Below are positions 29,090-39,761 of a stretch of DNA of 60,531 nucleotides, in pieces; the stretch's first letter is position 1; each line of letters begins with the position of its first letter. Source of the stretch: an uncultured Gammaproteobacteria bacterium (lineage in GTDB: Bacteria; Pseudomonadota; Gammaproteobacteria; SZUA-140); contig CALZHD010000004.1 in the NCBI GenBank assembly GCA_945787155.1, positions 1 through 60,531 of the forward strand, in the 5' to 3' direction. The notes beneath the pieces are model-generated. The model was not told the origin of the DNA. It did not search any database and was given only the letters and a program-made list of their open reading frames with translations. The position numbers and the translations under genes are program-made.

Positions 29090-31128
29090 TGATGGGACAG
29101 CACGAGGAACATGGCACCGAAACTGCAGAGGGATATCCCGCTGTGTACGGGCTGACGTGCGAGCCTTTTAGTGGAGAAATGTTGCCATCCTTTTTTTATC
29201 CAGGCGCGACGCGCGAACAACGACTTAATCTGCTGTTGCATCTTGTTCCACTGGGTGAAACTCTGCTGATTACCGGCGTGCCGGGTGTTGGCAAGAGTGC
29301 ACTGCTTGATCAGTTTGTTGCCAGGGCGCAAGAGTCGTGGCATGTTTGTCGGCTAGATGCGAGTGCGGGACTGGACTCCACCCTGCTGTTACAGCAGCTG
29401 GTCCAAACCTTTTCCCCTGAGGCGCAGGGGCAGACAGATCGCGCAGAGATGGAGCGGTTCTTGATTGCTCACCTGCAAGCGTTGCGCAAGAATGCGCAGA
29501 TACCGATGTTGTTGGTCGACAATGCACATAATATTTCAGAGACCGGCTTGCGTGCACTGAGCAAGTTTATAACTGATGAGCCTGAGGAAAACAGGCTTTT
29601 TGGCGTTGTGTTATTCAGTGAGCCTGAAATAGAGGAAAAGCTCAGTAACCCGGCGCTGCAAGCGTTGCGCACTCAAATCAAACACACCTTTGAGCTGCCT
29701 CTATTGAGTGAAGAGGAGACATTTCAGTATATCGATCACCGCATGCATGCGGCAGGGCTAGAGGGTGATAGTCCTTTTACTGCCGCTGTAAACAGAGCGA
29801 TATTTGGTGCATCAAAGGGATTGCCACTGAAGATAAATGAACTGGCGCAGGCGGTGCTGCAAAATAAACGCCATGCAACGCCACCAGCCCCAGCGGGCAC
29901 AGATGCCGATGTTAAAACCGTATCTAAACCTGCAAAAGGGAAGCGAATGTCAGTGTCACGTCTGTGGCCTTTGGCAGCGGCCACTGTGTTAGCGAGTGTG
30001 TTGTTTTTTCAGGATGAGATTAACTCACTGTTTAATCCACTCGCTGAAAAATTACAGAGTTCAGAACCGAAGATCATAAAGGAGTCGCTACCTGAAATAG
30101 AGGCAGTAACGCCGCTCGAGTTACAGCCTAATGCTCAGGGTAGTATTGGGCGTGAAGTGTCGGCTGCACCAGAGACCGAAGTGTCGGTGCCTGAAATAGC
30201 AGTAGAGGATAAAGCGAATCATATTGTTGATGTTGATGAGGTCGCGGTGTCTGCTGAGCCTACGAGTGAAATTGTTGCTGAGTCTATGGTGAACAACGAG
30301 AGTGAGCAGCCAGTCGAAGTAGATCATGTGTTAACGGCGGATATTGAAACACAAGCGACGGCACTGCCGGTGGCAACATTAGCATCAGATGCTCCAGGCG
30401 AGGCAGTGGCAACGGAGCAGCCGTTGAGCGAAGCGGCTTCTACGCCATTGATGTTGCAGTCTGCTACGGAAGAGAGCGACTGGGTCATGGGTCAGCAACC
30501 AGAAGCTTACACTTTACAAATCGTGGCGCAGGAGAAGCTTCAGAAGCGAGAGGCGTTTATTACTCGCTTTGGATTGGAAAATGATGTGAAGCGTTTCAGT
30601 ACCAATAAGCAAGGGCAGCGTTGGTATGTCGCGGTGAGCGGTGCTTACAACAGTCGTACCGAGGCGCTGGAGGCGAGCCGCCAGCTTCCTGAGGGCGTGG
30701 TACCGTGGGTGCGAAGTTTTGCCTCAATCCGGAAAGAGTTATGGCGTGAAGCGCCAGCTGACGTCGTCGTTGAAAGCGCTGAGGTCACCTCGTCTACATC
30801 GCCGGTTTCTCAGGCAGATATCACTGCGCAGGAGCGCTGGGTGATGGCGCGTTCCCCGGAGCACTTTGTGTTGCAGCTGGTGGCATTTGAAAAAGAGGCG
30901 AAGACGCGTAATTTTATAGCCAGCCATGGCCTGGGAGAAATGGCAAAGCAGGTGCGTTTGATCAATAAAGGGCGGGTCTGGTATGTCGCGATTTATGGCG
31001 ATGCGGCTGATCGTTCAGCGGCGCAAGATCTGGCTGATAACCTCATAGATAACAATGATATATCGCAATCCTGGGTACGCTCATATGGCTCTCTGCAGCA
31101 GGCGATGCAAGCGTTTCAGCAGAAATAG
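29089..31128 (+). CDS. damX: DamX-like AAA ATPase with two SPOR domains
   Basis: The 679-residue protein has a cytosolic AAA/ExeA-type ATPase domain (Walker A GVPGVGKSALL near residue 66; Walker B MLLVDNAHN near residue 142), a transmembrane helix at about residues 290-306 (LWPLAAATVLASVLFFQ), an acidic Glu/Val-rich linker of about 160 residues, and two SPOR domains (about residues 464-548 and 583-672). SPOR domains bind denuded glycan strands at the division septum. E. coli DamX has only one SPOR domain and follows aroB; the position here, four genes after aroK, supports orthology. Expected at the septum with ATPase inside and SPOR in the periplasm. An ATG codon follows the first ATG directly, so 29092 is an equal start. 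Confidence 0.88.
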   Translation: MMGQHEEHGTETAEGYPAVYGLTCEPFSGEMLPSFFYPGATREQRLNLLLHLVPLGETLLITGVPGVGKSALLDQFVARAQESWHVCRLDASAGLDSTLLLQQLVQTFSPEAQGQTDRAEMERFLIAHLQALRKNAQIPMLLVDNAHNISETGLRALSKFITDEPEENRLFGVVLFSEPEIEEKLSNPALQALRTQIKHTFELPLLSEEETFQYIDHRMHAAGLEGDSPFTAAVNRAIFGASKGLPLKINELAQAVLQNKRHATPPAPAGTDADVKTVSKPAKGKRMSVSRLWPLAAATVLASVLFFQDEINSLFNPLAEKLQSSEPKIIKESLPEIEAVTPLELQPNAQGSIGREVSAAPETEVSVPEIAVEDKANHIVDVDEVAVSAEPTSEIVAESMVNNESEQPVEVDHVLTADIETQATALPVATLASDAPGEAVATEQPLSEAASTPLMLQSATEESDWVMGQQPEAYTLQIVAQEKLQKREAFITRFGLENDVKRFSTNKQGQRWYVAVSGAYNSRTEALEASRQLPEGVVPWVRSFASIRKELWREAPADVVVESAEVTSSTSPVSQADITAQERWVMARSPEHFVLQLVAFEKEAKTRNFIASHGLGEMAKQVRLINKGRVWYVAIYGDAADRSAAQDLADNLIDNNDISQSWVRSYGSLQQAMQAFQQK

Positions 31129-31535
31129 GCCGATACGGCGTTGCTGATCAACCTTGAATTCTGGTAATTATTATATATTTCAAATAGTTGAGAGAATTAC
31201 CTTGCGTAGCCATGGATACGCCGTTATTGAATGGCGCGCTCCAGACGAGTATACTTCGGCGTCCTAGTCTGTGTGGAGGAATCGCACGTTTACGCACGGC
31301 CATTATTTGGCCTCGCTTGCGCATAAAATGGAATTCAGACAGGGTGTGACAGAGAGTCCCTTTTCCTCGAGATTATCTTTGAGGCACGCGCTATGTTTGA
31401 GGCGCGAGGAGAGGGCTTCCAGAGCGATACTGACTTTATCTGCCTTGGTTATCTGCTGCTTATAAGGGTGTCCGTGCATTTTAAAAGAGATGCGCGTAGT
31501 ACATGTCGGAATTATTTTTTGAGAGGAACAATATA
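31129..31535. other. Gene-free stretch upstream of gltB
   Basis: These 407 bases between damX and gltB hold several short open frames on both strands without codon bias or ribosome sites, so I call no gene. The region must contain the gltBD promoter. I see no clear intrinsic terminator for damX and no riboswitch. Confidence 0.4.
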
Positions 31536-34500
31536 TTGTCGCGCTCAACACGGCCTTCGAAGCAAGGTTTATACGATCCTGCCCACGAGCATGACGCCTG
31601 TGGTGTAGGTTTTGTCGCCAATATTAAAGGGATAAAGAGTCACGCCACTGTCCGCCAGGGGTTGACGATACTTGAGAATCTTGAACACCGAGGTGCGGTG
31701 GGCGCAGATCCGCTGGCCGGTGATGGCGCTGGCCTGTTGTTACAGATTCCGGATCTGTTTTTCCGTGAAGAGTGCGCTGCCAATGGCATTACATTGCCTG
31801 CTGAAGGTGCCTACGGTGTTGGTATGATCTTCCTGCCGCAGAAGGCGGGTGATCGTCAGGCGTGTGAACTGTTGATTGAAAGCACACTCGAAGACGAAGG
31901 GCAGGCCCTGCTAGGTTGGCGCGATGTACCCACCGATAACAGCGGACTGGGTGAGAGTGTTAAGGCGGTAGAGCCTGTTGTGCGTCAGATCTTCATCGCG
32001 CGTGGTGATAACTGTGTCGATACGGATGCCTTTGAGCGCAAACTGTTTGTTATTCGTAAACTGGTTGAGAATGCGATTGCCACCTCGGGCATGGAAGAGA
32101 GTGGTCACTTCTATGTACCCTCTTTTTCTGCGCGTACCATCAATTATAAAGGAATGCTGCTCTCCAACCAGGTCGATGCCTACTTCCGTGACCTGAAAGA
32201 CGAACGTGTTGTATCTGCATTGGCACTGGTTCATCAGCGTTTCTCGACCAACACCTTCCCTTCCTGGGATCTTGCCCATCCGTTCCGCATGATTGCGCAT
32301 AATGGTGAGATCAATACTGTGCGTGGCAACATCAACTGGATGGCGGCACGACGCCACGCGATGTCTTCTGGCCTGCTGGGTGATGACCTCGAAAAGCTGT
32401 GGCCGTTGATCGCTGAAGGGCAGTCAGACTCGGCCTGTTTCGATAATGCACTGGAACTGCTGGTGGCTGGCGGTTATTCGATGGCCCATGCGATGATGAT
32501 GCTGATCCCGGAGGCGTGGGCCGGTAATCCACTGATGGATGAAAAGCGTCGTGCCTTTTATGAGTATCATGCCGCTTTGATGGAGCCGTGGGACGGCCCT
32601 GCTGCGGTCGCCTTTACCGATGGTCGTCAGATCGGCGCAACGCTGGATCGTAACGGCCTGCGTCCGGCGCGTTATGTGATTACCGACGATGACACCGTGA
32701 TGATGGCCTCCGAGATGGGTGTTTTGTCATTTGCCGATGAAAAGATCATCAAGAAATGGCGCCTGCAACCGGGCAAGATGTTTATGATCGATCTGGAGCA
32801 GGGGCGCATTATCGATGATGAGGAGTTGAAGGCAGATCTTGCCAATTTACATGATTATCAGGCGTGGCTCGACAAGACCCAGGTCCATCTCAAGGATCTA
32901 CCCGCGGGTGATATGCACGCCGGTTTTGATGCCGAGACGTTGCTCGATCGCCAGCAGGCCTTTGGTTATAGCCAGGAAGACATCAAGACGCTGATGGTCC
33001 CGATGGCATTGACGGGTCAGGAAGGGACCGGTTCAATGGGGACCGACACCCCGATTGCGGTGTTGTCGAACAGGGCAAAGCCGCTGTTTAACTATTTTAA
33101 GCAGAATTTCGCGCAGGTGACCAATCCGCCGATCGATCCGATTCGCGAAGAGTTGGTAATGTCGCTGGTGTCGTTAATTGGCCCGCGTCCAAATCTGTTG
33201 GGTCGCGATGAGTCAGGTAGCCATATGCGTCTTGAGGTGCCACAGCCAATTTTGACTAATGAAGACCTCGACCGTATCCGTCATATTAAGGACTACACTG
33301 ATGGTGCGTTCAGTACCACTACACTTAATATTTGCTATTCGGCGGACCTTGGTGCGGAAGGGATGGAACAGGCCATTACAGCACTGTGTGCCAAAGCAGA
33401 AAGTGTTGTCAAAGAGGGCTTCAACATTCTGATCCTGTCGGATCGCGATGTTGACGCGCAACATGTTGTGATCCCTGCCGCATTGGCAACCTCCGCAGTA
33501 CATCAGCATCTGGTACGTGCTGGGTTGCGTACCGAGGCAGGTCTCGTGATTGAGACGGGTGCAGCACGTGAAAACCATCACTTTGCAGTACTTGCAGGCT
33601 ACGGTGCCGAAGCGGTTAACCCATATCTTGCATTCGAAACACTCTATTCAATTAAAGACACCCTGCCTGAACAGCTCGATGAAGATGAATTGCAGAAGCG
33701 TTATATCAAGGCGATTGGTAAAGGGCTGTTAAAGGTAATGTCAAAGATGGGTATTTCGACTTATCAATCCTACTGCGGCGCGCAGATCTTTGATGCGGTG
33801 GGATTATCGACTGAGTTTGTTGATCAGTACTTCACCGGTACCGTAACAACCATTGAGGGCGCCGGTCTGCTAGAGGTTGCACAAGAAGCGGTCAGCTGGC
33901 ACCGTGATGCCTTTGGCGATGCGCCGATCTATCGCAACGCGCTCGACGTTGGCGGTGATTATGCGCTGCGTGTGCGTGGTGAAGAGCATGTGTGGACGGC
34001 GGCGACGATCTCCAAGCTGCAACACGCCACGCGTGCCAACGATGCTAAAACCTATGCAGAATATGCGCGGTTGATTAATGAAAGCAGCGAACGCCTGTTG
34101 ACGCTGCGCGGCCTGTTCGAATTCAAGTCGGAGCAGGCGCCGGTGCCGTTAGATGAAGTCGAGCCGGCTAAAGAGATCGTTAAACGCTTTGTCACCGGTG
34201 CGATGTCATTTGGTTCGATCTCGCACGAGGCACATTCAACACTGGCGATTGCGATGAACCGCATCGGCGGCAAGTCGAATACCGGGGAAGGCGGTGAAGA
34301 GCGTGAGCGCTTCAAGCCGCTGCCTAATGGTGATTCGATGCGCTCCGCGATCAAGCAGGTAGCGTCGGGCCGTTTTGGTGTTACCACTGAATATTTGGTC
34401 AACGCCGATGACATCCAGATCAAGATGGCGCAGGGTGCCAAGCCTGGTGAGGGTGGACAGCTGCCGGGCCATAAGGTGAACAATGTCATCGCACGAGTAC

Positions 34501-36188
34501 GTCACTCAACGCCAGGGGTTGGGCTGATTTCACCACCGCCACATCACGATATCTATTCGATCGAAGATCTGGCGCAGCTGATCCACGATCTGAAAAATGT
34601 GAATCCTGCCGCCCGTATCAGCGTCAAGCTGGTCTCAGAGGTTGGTGTGGGCACGGTTGCCGCAGGTGTCTCGAAGGCGCATGCCGATCACGTCACCATT
34701 TCTGGTTTTGATGGTGGCACTGGCGCAAGCCCGCTGACATCGATCAAACATGCCGGTTCCCCGTGGGAGATCGGCCTTGCCGAGACCCATCAGACATTGG
34801 TGATGAACAAGTTGCGTGGACGCATCTCGGTGCAGGTCGATGGTGGTTTGCGTACCGGGCGTGATGTTGTGGTGGGTGCGCTACTGGGTGCAGACGAGTT
34901 TGGTTTTGCGACTGCACCACTGATCGTTGAGGGGTGTCTGATGATGCGTAAGTGTCACCTCAATACCTGTCCGGTGGGTGTCGCCACGCAGGACCCTGAA
35001 CTGCGCAAGCGTTTTACCGGTAAACCAGAACATGTGGTCAACTATTTCTTTATGGTGGCAGAAGAGATTCGCCAGCTAATGGCTGAGCTTGGCTTCCGCA
35101 AGTTTGACGAGATGATCGGTCGTTCTGAATTTCTCGATATGAATCGTGCCATCAATCACTGGAAGGCGAAAGGGCTAGATTTTTCCCGCGTGCTTTACAA
35201 GCCAGAGGCAGCAGCCGGTGTTGCGATCTATAATTGTGAACAACAGGAGCATGGGCTTGAGCATGCGCTCGATCATAAGTTGATTGCAGCAGCAAAGCCT
35301 GCGCTGGAGCGTGGTGAGGCAGTGACCATTGAAACACCGATCAGTAATGTTAATCGTACATTCGGTGCGATGCTGTCGGGTCGTGTTGCTGAGCGTTATG
35401 GCCACGAAGGATTGCCGGAAGATACCATCTCGATTCAAGCACGCGGTATTGCGGGGCAGAGTTTTGGTGCCTTCCTTACCCATGGTGTCAGTGTCGAACT
35501 GATTGGTGAAGCTAACGATTATGTGGGTAAAGGTCTGGCTGGTGGACGACTGGTGATCTATCCACCGAAGGCCTGTCCCATCGTGCCGGAAGAGAACATC
35601 ATCGTGGGTAACACCGTGCTTTACGGCGCGATTACCGGTGAGGCCTATTTCCGTGGTGTCGGCGGTGAGCGGTTTGCAGTACGTAACTCAGGGGCTACCG
35701 CCGTGGTCGAAGGGGTGGGTGATCACGGTTGTGAATATATGACCGGTGGGATCGTGGTCGTGTTGGGTCAGACGGGACGTAACTTCGCGGCCGGCATGAG
35801 TGGCGGTATCGCCTACGTGCTCGATGAGGCGGGTGACTTTAAACAGCGCTGCAATATGGCGATGGTCGATCTTGAACCGATTCCAGCTGAAGATGATGCA
35901 CTGGAGCGTCTCGAACAGCAGGGCGGTGAGCTGGAGAGTCATGGCAGCGTCGATATTCAAAGTGACATGACGCGTTATGACGCACTGCGTTTGAAACAGC
36001 TGATCGAACGACACATGCACTACACCGATAGTGGCCGTGCAAGAGAGATCCTCGATAACTGGGATCTCTGGTTGCCAAAATTTGTGAAGGTGATGCCAGT
36101 CGATTATCGACGCGCACTGCAAGAGATGCAAGCTGCGCAAGATAAATCGGATACAGCGCAAAGTAACGATGCAGGAGGGCGCCACTGA
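31536..36188 (+). CDS. gltB: Glutamate synthase large (alpha) subunit
   Basis: The roughly 1550-residue protein makes glutamate from glutamine and 2-oxoglutarate. Its N-terminal glutaminase domain begins [10 protein letters not shown] after a short propeptide: the Cys becomes residue 1 and attacks glutamine. Next come a central domain, an FMN-binding synthase domain ([31 protein letters not shown] and [14 protein letters not shown]), an iron-sulfur motif [20 protein letters not shown] for the [3Fe-4S] cluster, and a C-terminal beta-helix domain ([20 protein letters not shown]). I prefer TTG 31536, which has GAGAGG 9 bases upstream; ATG 31503 in the same frame lacks a ribosome site. gltD overlaps the stop by one base, so the subunits are coupled. 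Confidence 0.95.
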   Translation: MSRSTRPSKQGLYDPAHEHDACGVGFVANIKGIKSHATVRQGLTILENLEHRGAVGADPLAGDGAGLLLQIPDLFFREECAANGITLPAEGAYGVGMIFLPQKAGDRQACELLIESTLEDEGQALLGWRDVPTDNSGLGESVKAVEPVVRQIFIARGDNCVDTDAFERKLFVIRKLVENAIATSGMEESGHFYVPSFSARTINYKGMLLSNQVDAYFRDLKDERVVSALALVHQRFSTNTFPSWDLAHPFRMIAHNGEINTVRGNINWMAARRHAMSSGLLGDDLEKLWPLIAEGQSDSACFDNALELLVAGGYSMAHAMMMLIPEAWAGNPLMDEKRRAFYEYHAALMEPWDGPAAVAFTDGRQIGATLDRNGLRPARYVITDDDTVMMASEMGVLSFADEKIIKKWRLQPGKMFMIDLEQGRIIDDEELKADLANLHDYQAWLDKTQVHLKDLPAGDMHAGFDAETLLDRQQAFGYSQEDIKTLMVPMALTGQEGTGSMGTDTPIAVLSNRAKPLFNYFKQNFAQVTNPPIDPIREELVMSLVSLIGPRPNLLGRDESGSHMRLEVPQPILTNEDLDRIRHIKDYTDGAFSTTTLNICYSADLGAEGMEQAITALCAKAESVVKEGFNILILSDRDVDAQHVVIPAALATSAVHQHLVRAGLRTEAGLVIETGAARENHHFAVLAGYGAEAVNPYLAFETLYSIKDTLPEQLDEDELQKRYIKAIGKGLLKVMSKMGISTYQSYCGAQIFDAVGLSTEFVDQYFTGTVTTIEGAGLLEVAQEAVSWHRDAFGDAPIYRNALDVGGDYALRVRGEEHVWTAATISKLQHATRANDAKTYAEYARLINESSERLLTLRGLFEFKSEQAPVPLDEVEPAKEIVKRFVTGAMSFGSISHEAHSTLAIAMNRIGGKSNTGEGGEERERFKPLPNGDSMRSAIKQVASGRFGVTTEYLVNADDIQIKMAQGAKPGEGGQLPGHKVNNVIARVRHSTPGVGLISPPPHHDIYSIEDLAQLIHDLKNVNPAARISVKLVSEVGVGTVAAGVSKAHADHVTISGFDGGTGASPLTSIKHAGSPWEIGLAETHQTLVMNKLRGRISVQVDGGLRTGRDVVVGALLGADEFGFATAPLIVEGCLMMRKCHLNTCPVGVATQDPELRKRFTGKPEHVVNYFFMVAEEIRQLMAELGFRKFDEMIGRSEFLDMNRAINHWKAKGLDFSRVLYKPEAAAGVAIYNCEQQEHGLEHALDHKLIAAAKPALERGEAVTIETPISNVNRTFGAMLSGRVAERYGHEGLPEDTISIQARGIAGQSFGAFLTHGVSVELIGEANDYVGKGLAGGRLVIYPPKACPIVPEENIIVGNTVLYGAITGEAYFRGVGGERFAVRNSGATAVVEGVGDHGCEYMTGGIVVVLGQTGRNFAAGMSGGIAYVLDEAGDFKQRCNMAMVDLEPIPAEDDALERLEQQGGELESHGSVDIQSDMTRYDALRLKQLIERHMHYTDSGRAREILDNWDLWLPKFVKVMPVDYRRALQEMQAAQDKSDTAQSNDAGGRH

Positions 36189-37630
36189 TGGGCAAGCCAA
36201 CAGGGTTTCTGGAGATTGCGCGTCAGGATCGAACCTACGCACCGATCGAACAGCGTATCAAACACTATGATGAGTTTGTCATTGCGCTGAGCGAAGAAGA
36301 ACTCAATGCGCAGGGTGCACGCTGCATGGACTGTGGCATCCCGTTTTGTCATGAGGGCTGCCCGGTCAATAACATCATTCCGGAGTGGAATGACCTTGTT
36401 TATAAAAACAACTGGCGCGACGCGAGTGATGTTTTGCATTCGACCAATAACTTCCCTGAGTTCACCGGGCGCATCTGTCCCGCACCATGTGAGGCAGCCT
36501 GTACGCTGAACATTGAAGACATCCCGGTCACGATCAAGTCGATCGAGTGTGCGATTGTCGATCGCGCGTGGCAAGAGGGATGGATCACACCGCAAGTGCC
36601 GAATACCAAATCGGGCAAAAAAGTGGCGGTGATTGGTTCCGGTCCCGCCGGCATGGCAGCGGCACAGCAGCTGGCGCGCGCAGGACATGCGGTTGAGCTG
36701 TTTGAAAGAGAAGACCGTATCGGCGGTCTAATGCGTTACGGCATTCCCGATTTCAAGATGGAAAAACACTACATCGATCGTCGTATCGAGCAGATGGCAG
36801 CGGAAGGGGTAGTATTCCACGTTAATGCACATGTCGGTGTCGATGTTGATATCAAACAGCTGCAACAGGATTTTGATGCCGTCGTCCTCACGGGTGGCAG
36901 TGAACATCCGCGTGATCTTCCGGTGCCAGGGCGTGAGCTGGATGGCGTCCACTTTGCGATGGATTTCCTGCGTCAGCAAAACAGACGTGTTGCCGGTGAC
37001 TCAATCGATCCCGCTGAAGCGATCTCGGCCGAAGGCAAGCATGTGATTGTGATTGGTGGTGGTGATACCGGTTCTGACTGTATCGGTACCTCGATTCGTC
37101 ACGGTGCCGCATCCGTCACACAGCTTGAGATTATGCCGCGGCCACCTGAAAAAGAAGACAAGGGTGTGACCTGGCCAGACTGGCCCAACAAAATGCGTAC
37201 CTCAAGTTCTCAGGAAGAGGGAGCCAAGCGTGACTGGTCGGTGGCAACCAAGTCGGTTGAAGGAACGGACGGTAAGGTAACCACATTGCGCGGCATTCGT
37301 GTTGATTGGATGCAGGATGATAACGGCGGCTGGGTACCGCAGGAAATCGAAGGCAGTGAGTTTTCACTGAAGGCCGATCTTGTATTGCTGGCGATGGGCT
37401 TTGTTCATCCGGTCAAAACGGGCATGTTAGAGGCACTCGGTGCCGAGTTAGATGGGCGAGGGAATGTACAGGCCGACACCAACAACTACCAGACCTCGGT
37501 AGAAAAAGTGTTTGCAGCCGGTGACATGCGTCGTGGTCAATCATTAGTGGTATGGGCGATCCGTGAAGGACGCCAGGCTGCACGTGCTGTAGATGAGTTT
37601 TTGATGGGGAGCTCTGATCTGCCGCGTTAA
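36188..37630 (+). CDS. gltD: Glutamate synthase small (beta) subunit
   Basis: The 480-residue subunit passes electrons from NADPH to GltB. The N-terminal iron-sulfur region has [17 protein letters not shown] and [12 protein letters not shown], eight Cys for two [4Fe-4S] clusters. The FAD site is [20 protein letters not shown] and the NADPH site [14 protein letters not shown] closing motif, [21 protein letters not shown], is diagnostic for this family. The start codon ATG at 36188 overlaps the gltB stop (TGATG), indicating one operon and coupled translation. Confidence 0.96.
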   Translation: MGKPTGFLEIARQDRTYAPIEQRIKHYDEFVIALSEEELNAQGARCMDCGIPFCHEGCPVNNIIPEWNDLVYKNNWRDASDVLHSTNNFPEFTGRICPAPCEAACTLNIEDIPVTIKSIECAIVDRAWQEGWITPQVPNTKSGKKVAVIGSGPAGMAAAQQLARAGHAVELFEREDRIGGLMRYGIPDFKMEKHYIDRRIEQMAAEGVVFHVNAHVGVDVDIKQLQQDFDAVVLTGGSEHPRDLPVPGRELDGVHFAMDFLRQQNRRVAGDSIDPAEAISAEGKHVIVIGGGDTGSDCIGTSIRHGAASVTQLEIMPRPPEKEDKGVTWPDWPNKMRTSSSQEEGAKRDWSVATKSVEGTDGKVTTLRGIRVDWMQDDNGGWVPQEIEGSEFSLKADLVLLAMGFVHPVKTGMLEALGAELDGRGNVQADTNNYQTSVEKVFAAGDMRRGQSLVVWAIREGRQAARAVDEFLMGSSDLPR

Positions 37631-37652
37631 TCCATAAGGCTGAGATCAAGAC

Positions 37653-37688
37653 AGAGTGCCCCTTGGGTACAGAGTCCCCCTTGGGTAT
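37653..37688. repeat. Two-copy 18-bp tandem repeat upstream of hemE
   Basis: AGAGTGCCCCTTGGGTAC is followed directly by AGAGTCCCCCTTGGGTAT (16 of 18 identical), and AGAG starts a partial third copy. Each copy carries a CCCTTGGG inverted core. It lies 35-70 bases before the hemE start, so it may be a repeated regulator site or a slipped-strand expansion. Confidence 0.65.
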
Positions 37689-37722
37689 AGAGACAATAAC
37701 TAAAAGTTTTTAAGGCTTAGGT

Positions 37723-38787
37723 ATGACTGAATTAAAAAATGATCGTTTTTTACGCGCCCTGCTGAAACAGCCAGTGGACGCGACCCCTGTGTGGATGATG
37801 CGTCAGGCGGGTCGTTATCTGCCAGAGTACCGGGCTACGCGTGAAAAGGCCGGTAGCTTTATGGATCTGTGTAAAAATGCAGAGCTTGCCTGTGAAGTAA
37901 CCCTGCAACCACTGGAGCGCTATCCACTCGATGCGGCGATTCTTTTTTCAGATATCCTGACTATCCCGGATGCGATGGGGCTTGGGCTGCGTTTCGCCGC
38001 CGGTGAAGGGCCGGTATTTGATAAGCCTGTGCGGAGCGAAGCCGATGTCAACAAGCTGTTTGTGCCAGACCCAGAGGGTGAACTGCAATATGTGATGAAT
38101 GCAGTACGCACCATTCGCAAGGCACTTGATGGTCGCGTGCCGTTGATCGGTTTCTCCGGTAGCCCATGGACACTTGCTACCTACATGGTTGAAGGCAGTG
38201 GCACCAAAGATTATGCAAAAGTTAAAGGGATGATGTTTGATCGTCCAGACCTGATGCACAAACTGCTCGATACCACCGCGCAGTCGGTCACCTCATATCT
38301 GAATGCACAGATCGCCGCCGGTGCACAGGCGGTACAGATCTTCGATACCTGGGGTGGTGTGTTGACACCACGTGACTATCAGGAATTTTCACTGCGTTAC
38401 ATGCAGCAGATCGTTGATGGTCTGACCCGTGAAAATGATGGTCGAAAGGTGCCTGTGATTCTTTTTACCAAAGGCGGCGGACAGTGGCTTGAATCAATGG
38501 CCGATACGGGTTGTGATGCACTGGGCCTCGACTGGACCATTAACATCGGCGATGCACGTAAGCGCGTTGGCGACAGGGTTGCACTACAGGGCAACATGGA
38601 TCCAAGTATTCTGTATGCACAGCCGCAACGTATCCGTGAAGAGGTGGCCACCATTCTTGAGAGTTATGGCGCAGGCCCAGGTCATGTATTCAATCTTGGT
38701 CACGGCATCCATCAGCATGTGGAGCCAGAGCATGCCGGTGCCTTTATTAACTCGGTGCATGAGCTGAGCGCCAAATACCATAAATAA
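37723..38787 (+). CDS. hemE: Uroporphyrinogen decarboxylase
   Basis: The 354-residue cytosolic enzyme removes four acetate carboxyls from uroporphyrinogen III in heme synthesis. The N-terminal signature [16 protein letters not shown] holds the substrate-binding Arg residues, the AAILFSDIL loop carries the conserved Asp, and [25 protein letters not shown] and FNLGHGI complete the active site. It has no close functional link to gltBD, but gltB-gltD-hemE is a common gammaproteobacterial order. The start follows TAAGG by about 8 bases. Confidence 0.96.
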   Translation: MTELKNDRFLRALLKQPVDATPVWMMRQAGRYLPEYRATREKAGSFMDLCKNAELACEVTLQPLERYPLDAAILFSDILTIPDAMGLGLRFAAGEGPVFDKPVRSEADVNKLFVPDPEGELQYVMNAVRTIRKALDGRVPLIGFSGSPWTLATYMVEGSGTKDYAKVKGMMFDRPDLMHKLLDTTAQSVTSYLNAQIAAGAQAVQIFDTWGGVLTPRDYQEFSLRYMQQIVDGLTRENDGRKVPVILFTKGGGQWLESMADTGCDALGLDWTINIGDARKRVGDRVALQGNMDPSILYAQPQRIREEVATILESYGAGPGHVFNLGHGIHQHVEPEHAGAFINSVHELSAKYHK

Positions 38788-38846
38788 TTGTGCTGAACTG
38801 ATTAGTAGTAGCAATAGACAGTAATACTGTAAGCGAGCTGAGTAGT

Positions 38847-39761
38847 ATGAAAGACGTCGATGATCTAAGTATGTTTGCCCCTTCCGGGCCGCCACCAATT
38901 CCGCAAGAGTTTGAGAAGCTAAAGCATATGGAGGCATTTTCTGAAGCGATGTTTAACCGCATTGTCAGCATTCAGGAAAAGGATCATGCTGCATGGGATG
39001 CAACAAAACCATTTGCTGATCGTATCAAAGATATTCCGCTGCACGCGTTGATCTTTAGTAACCCGGATCGTGACCCTGCCGAGTTTGCCACCACCATCGC
39101 ACCGTTCTATCCACTGCGTGGTGAGATGCAGCAGATCGCACATTGCGTGCGTCAGGTGGCAGAGAACCCAGTCGTGTGTGACCTGCATGCCGGTAACGGT
39201 TTTGTCGGTAGCCTTCTGGCACAGGAAGGGGTGAATGTGATTGGTCTGCGTGACCCAGATGCCAAGCCAAATCAGATCGCCGATTTTTATGATGCCGACA
39301 AATATACCCTGAAAGAGCAGGCAGTAGATGCTATCGATTTTGAATTCGATGTCGCCTTTTCAGCCTGGATGCCCAGTGGTCAGAACCTGACGCCAGAGAT
39401 CGTTAAGCACAAGCCGAAGTTGATCGTATTTATTCACACCGATCATACAGACGAAAGCAGCGAAGTACCGCAGACCGGCACGCCCGAAGCATTCAGTAAT
39501 CTACCGGAAAATTACCTGCTCATTGCAGGCTGGTCAATTACCCGTCCAAAAGATTGCCTGCACGAAGTCTGGGAAGAGCTGACACCGAGCATTGAAGAAG
39601 TGCGTCACGTCAAAATCTACGCCGACACCCTATGGCACGATATCGATCTTGGTGAAGGACTAGCACCCGCCGAGCCTTATGACTGGGAAAAAGAACTTGA
39701 TATGGTACTGACTGCATTAAATGCCAAAGAACATCTGCGTAGCCAGGGCTTTCCTGTCTAA
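38847..39761 (+). CDS. Uncharacterised protein with methyltransferase-like Rossmann motif
   Basis: The 304-residue protein contains VVCDLHAGNGFVGSLLAQEG then VNVIGL, which resembles motif I of class I S-adenosylmethionine methyltransferases (acidic-x-G-x-G followed by an acidic residue), but the usual motif is altered and the expected Asp after VNVIGL is shifted. The rest has several conserved-looking Trp and Asp positions (FDVAFSAWMPSGQNL, FIHTDHTDE, GWSITRP) but no named motif. No signal peptide or membrane segment. It follows hemE by 59 bases and may be in its transcript. It could be an enzyme on small carboxylated substrates or a degenerate methyltransferase; function is unknown. Confidence 0.7.
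   Translation: MKDVDDLSMFAPSGPPPIPQEFEKLKHMEAFSEAMFNRIVSIQEKDHAAWDATKPFADRIKDIPLHALIFSNPDRDPAEFATTIAPFYPLRGEMQQIAHCVRQVAENPVVCDLHAGNGFVGSLLAQEGVNVIGLRDPDAKPNQIADFYDADKYTLKEQAVDAIDFEFDVAFSAWMPSGQNLTPEIVKHKPKLIVFIHTDHTDESSEVPQTGTPEAFSNLPENYLLIAGWSITRPKDCLHEVWEELTPSIEEVRHVKIYADTLWHDIDLGEGLAPAEPYDWEKELDMVLTALNAKEHLRSQGFPV

Noticed and set aside
31303-31551. An 82-residue minus-strand frame upstream of gltB
   Set aside because: It has no ribosome site, domain or neighbour support, and it overlaps the gltB start.
35688-36242. A 184-residue minus-strand open frame opposite gltB and gltD
   Set aside because: It is rich in Cys, His and Ile as expected for an antisense shadow of codon-biased genes, and no ribosome site or domain is present.
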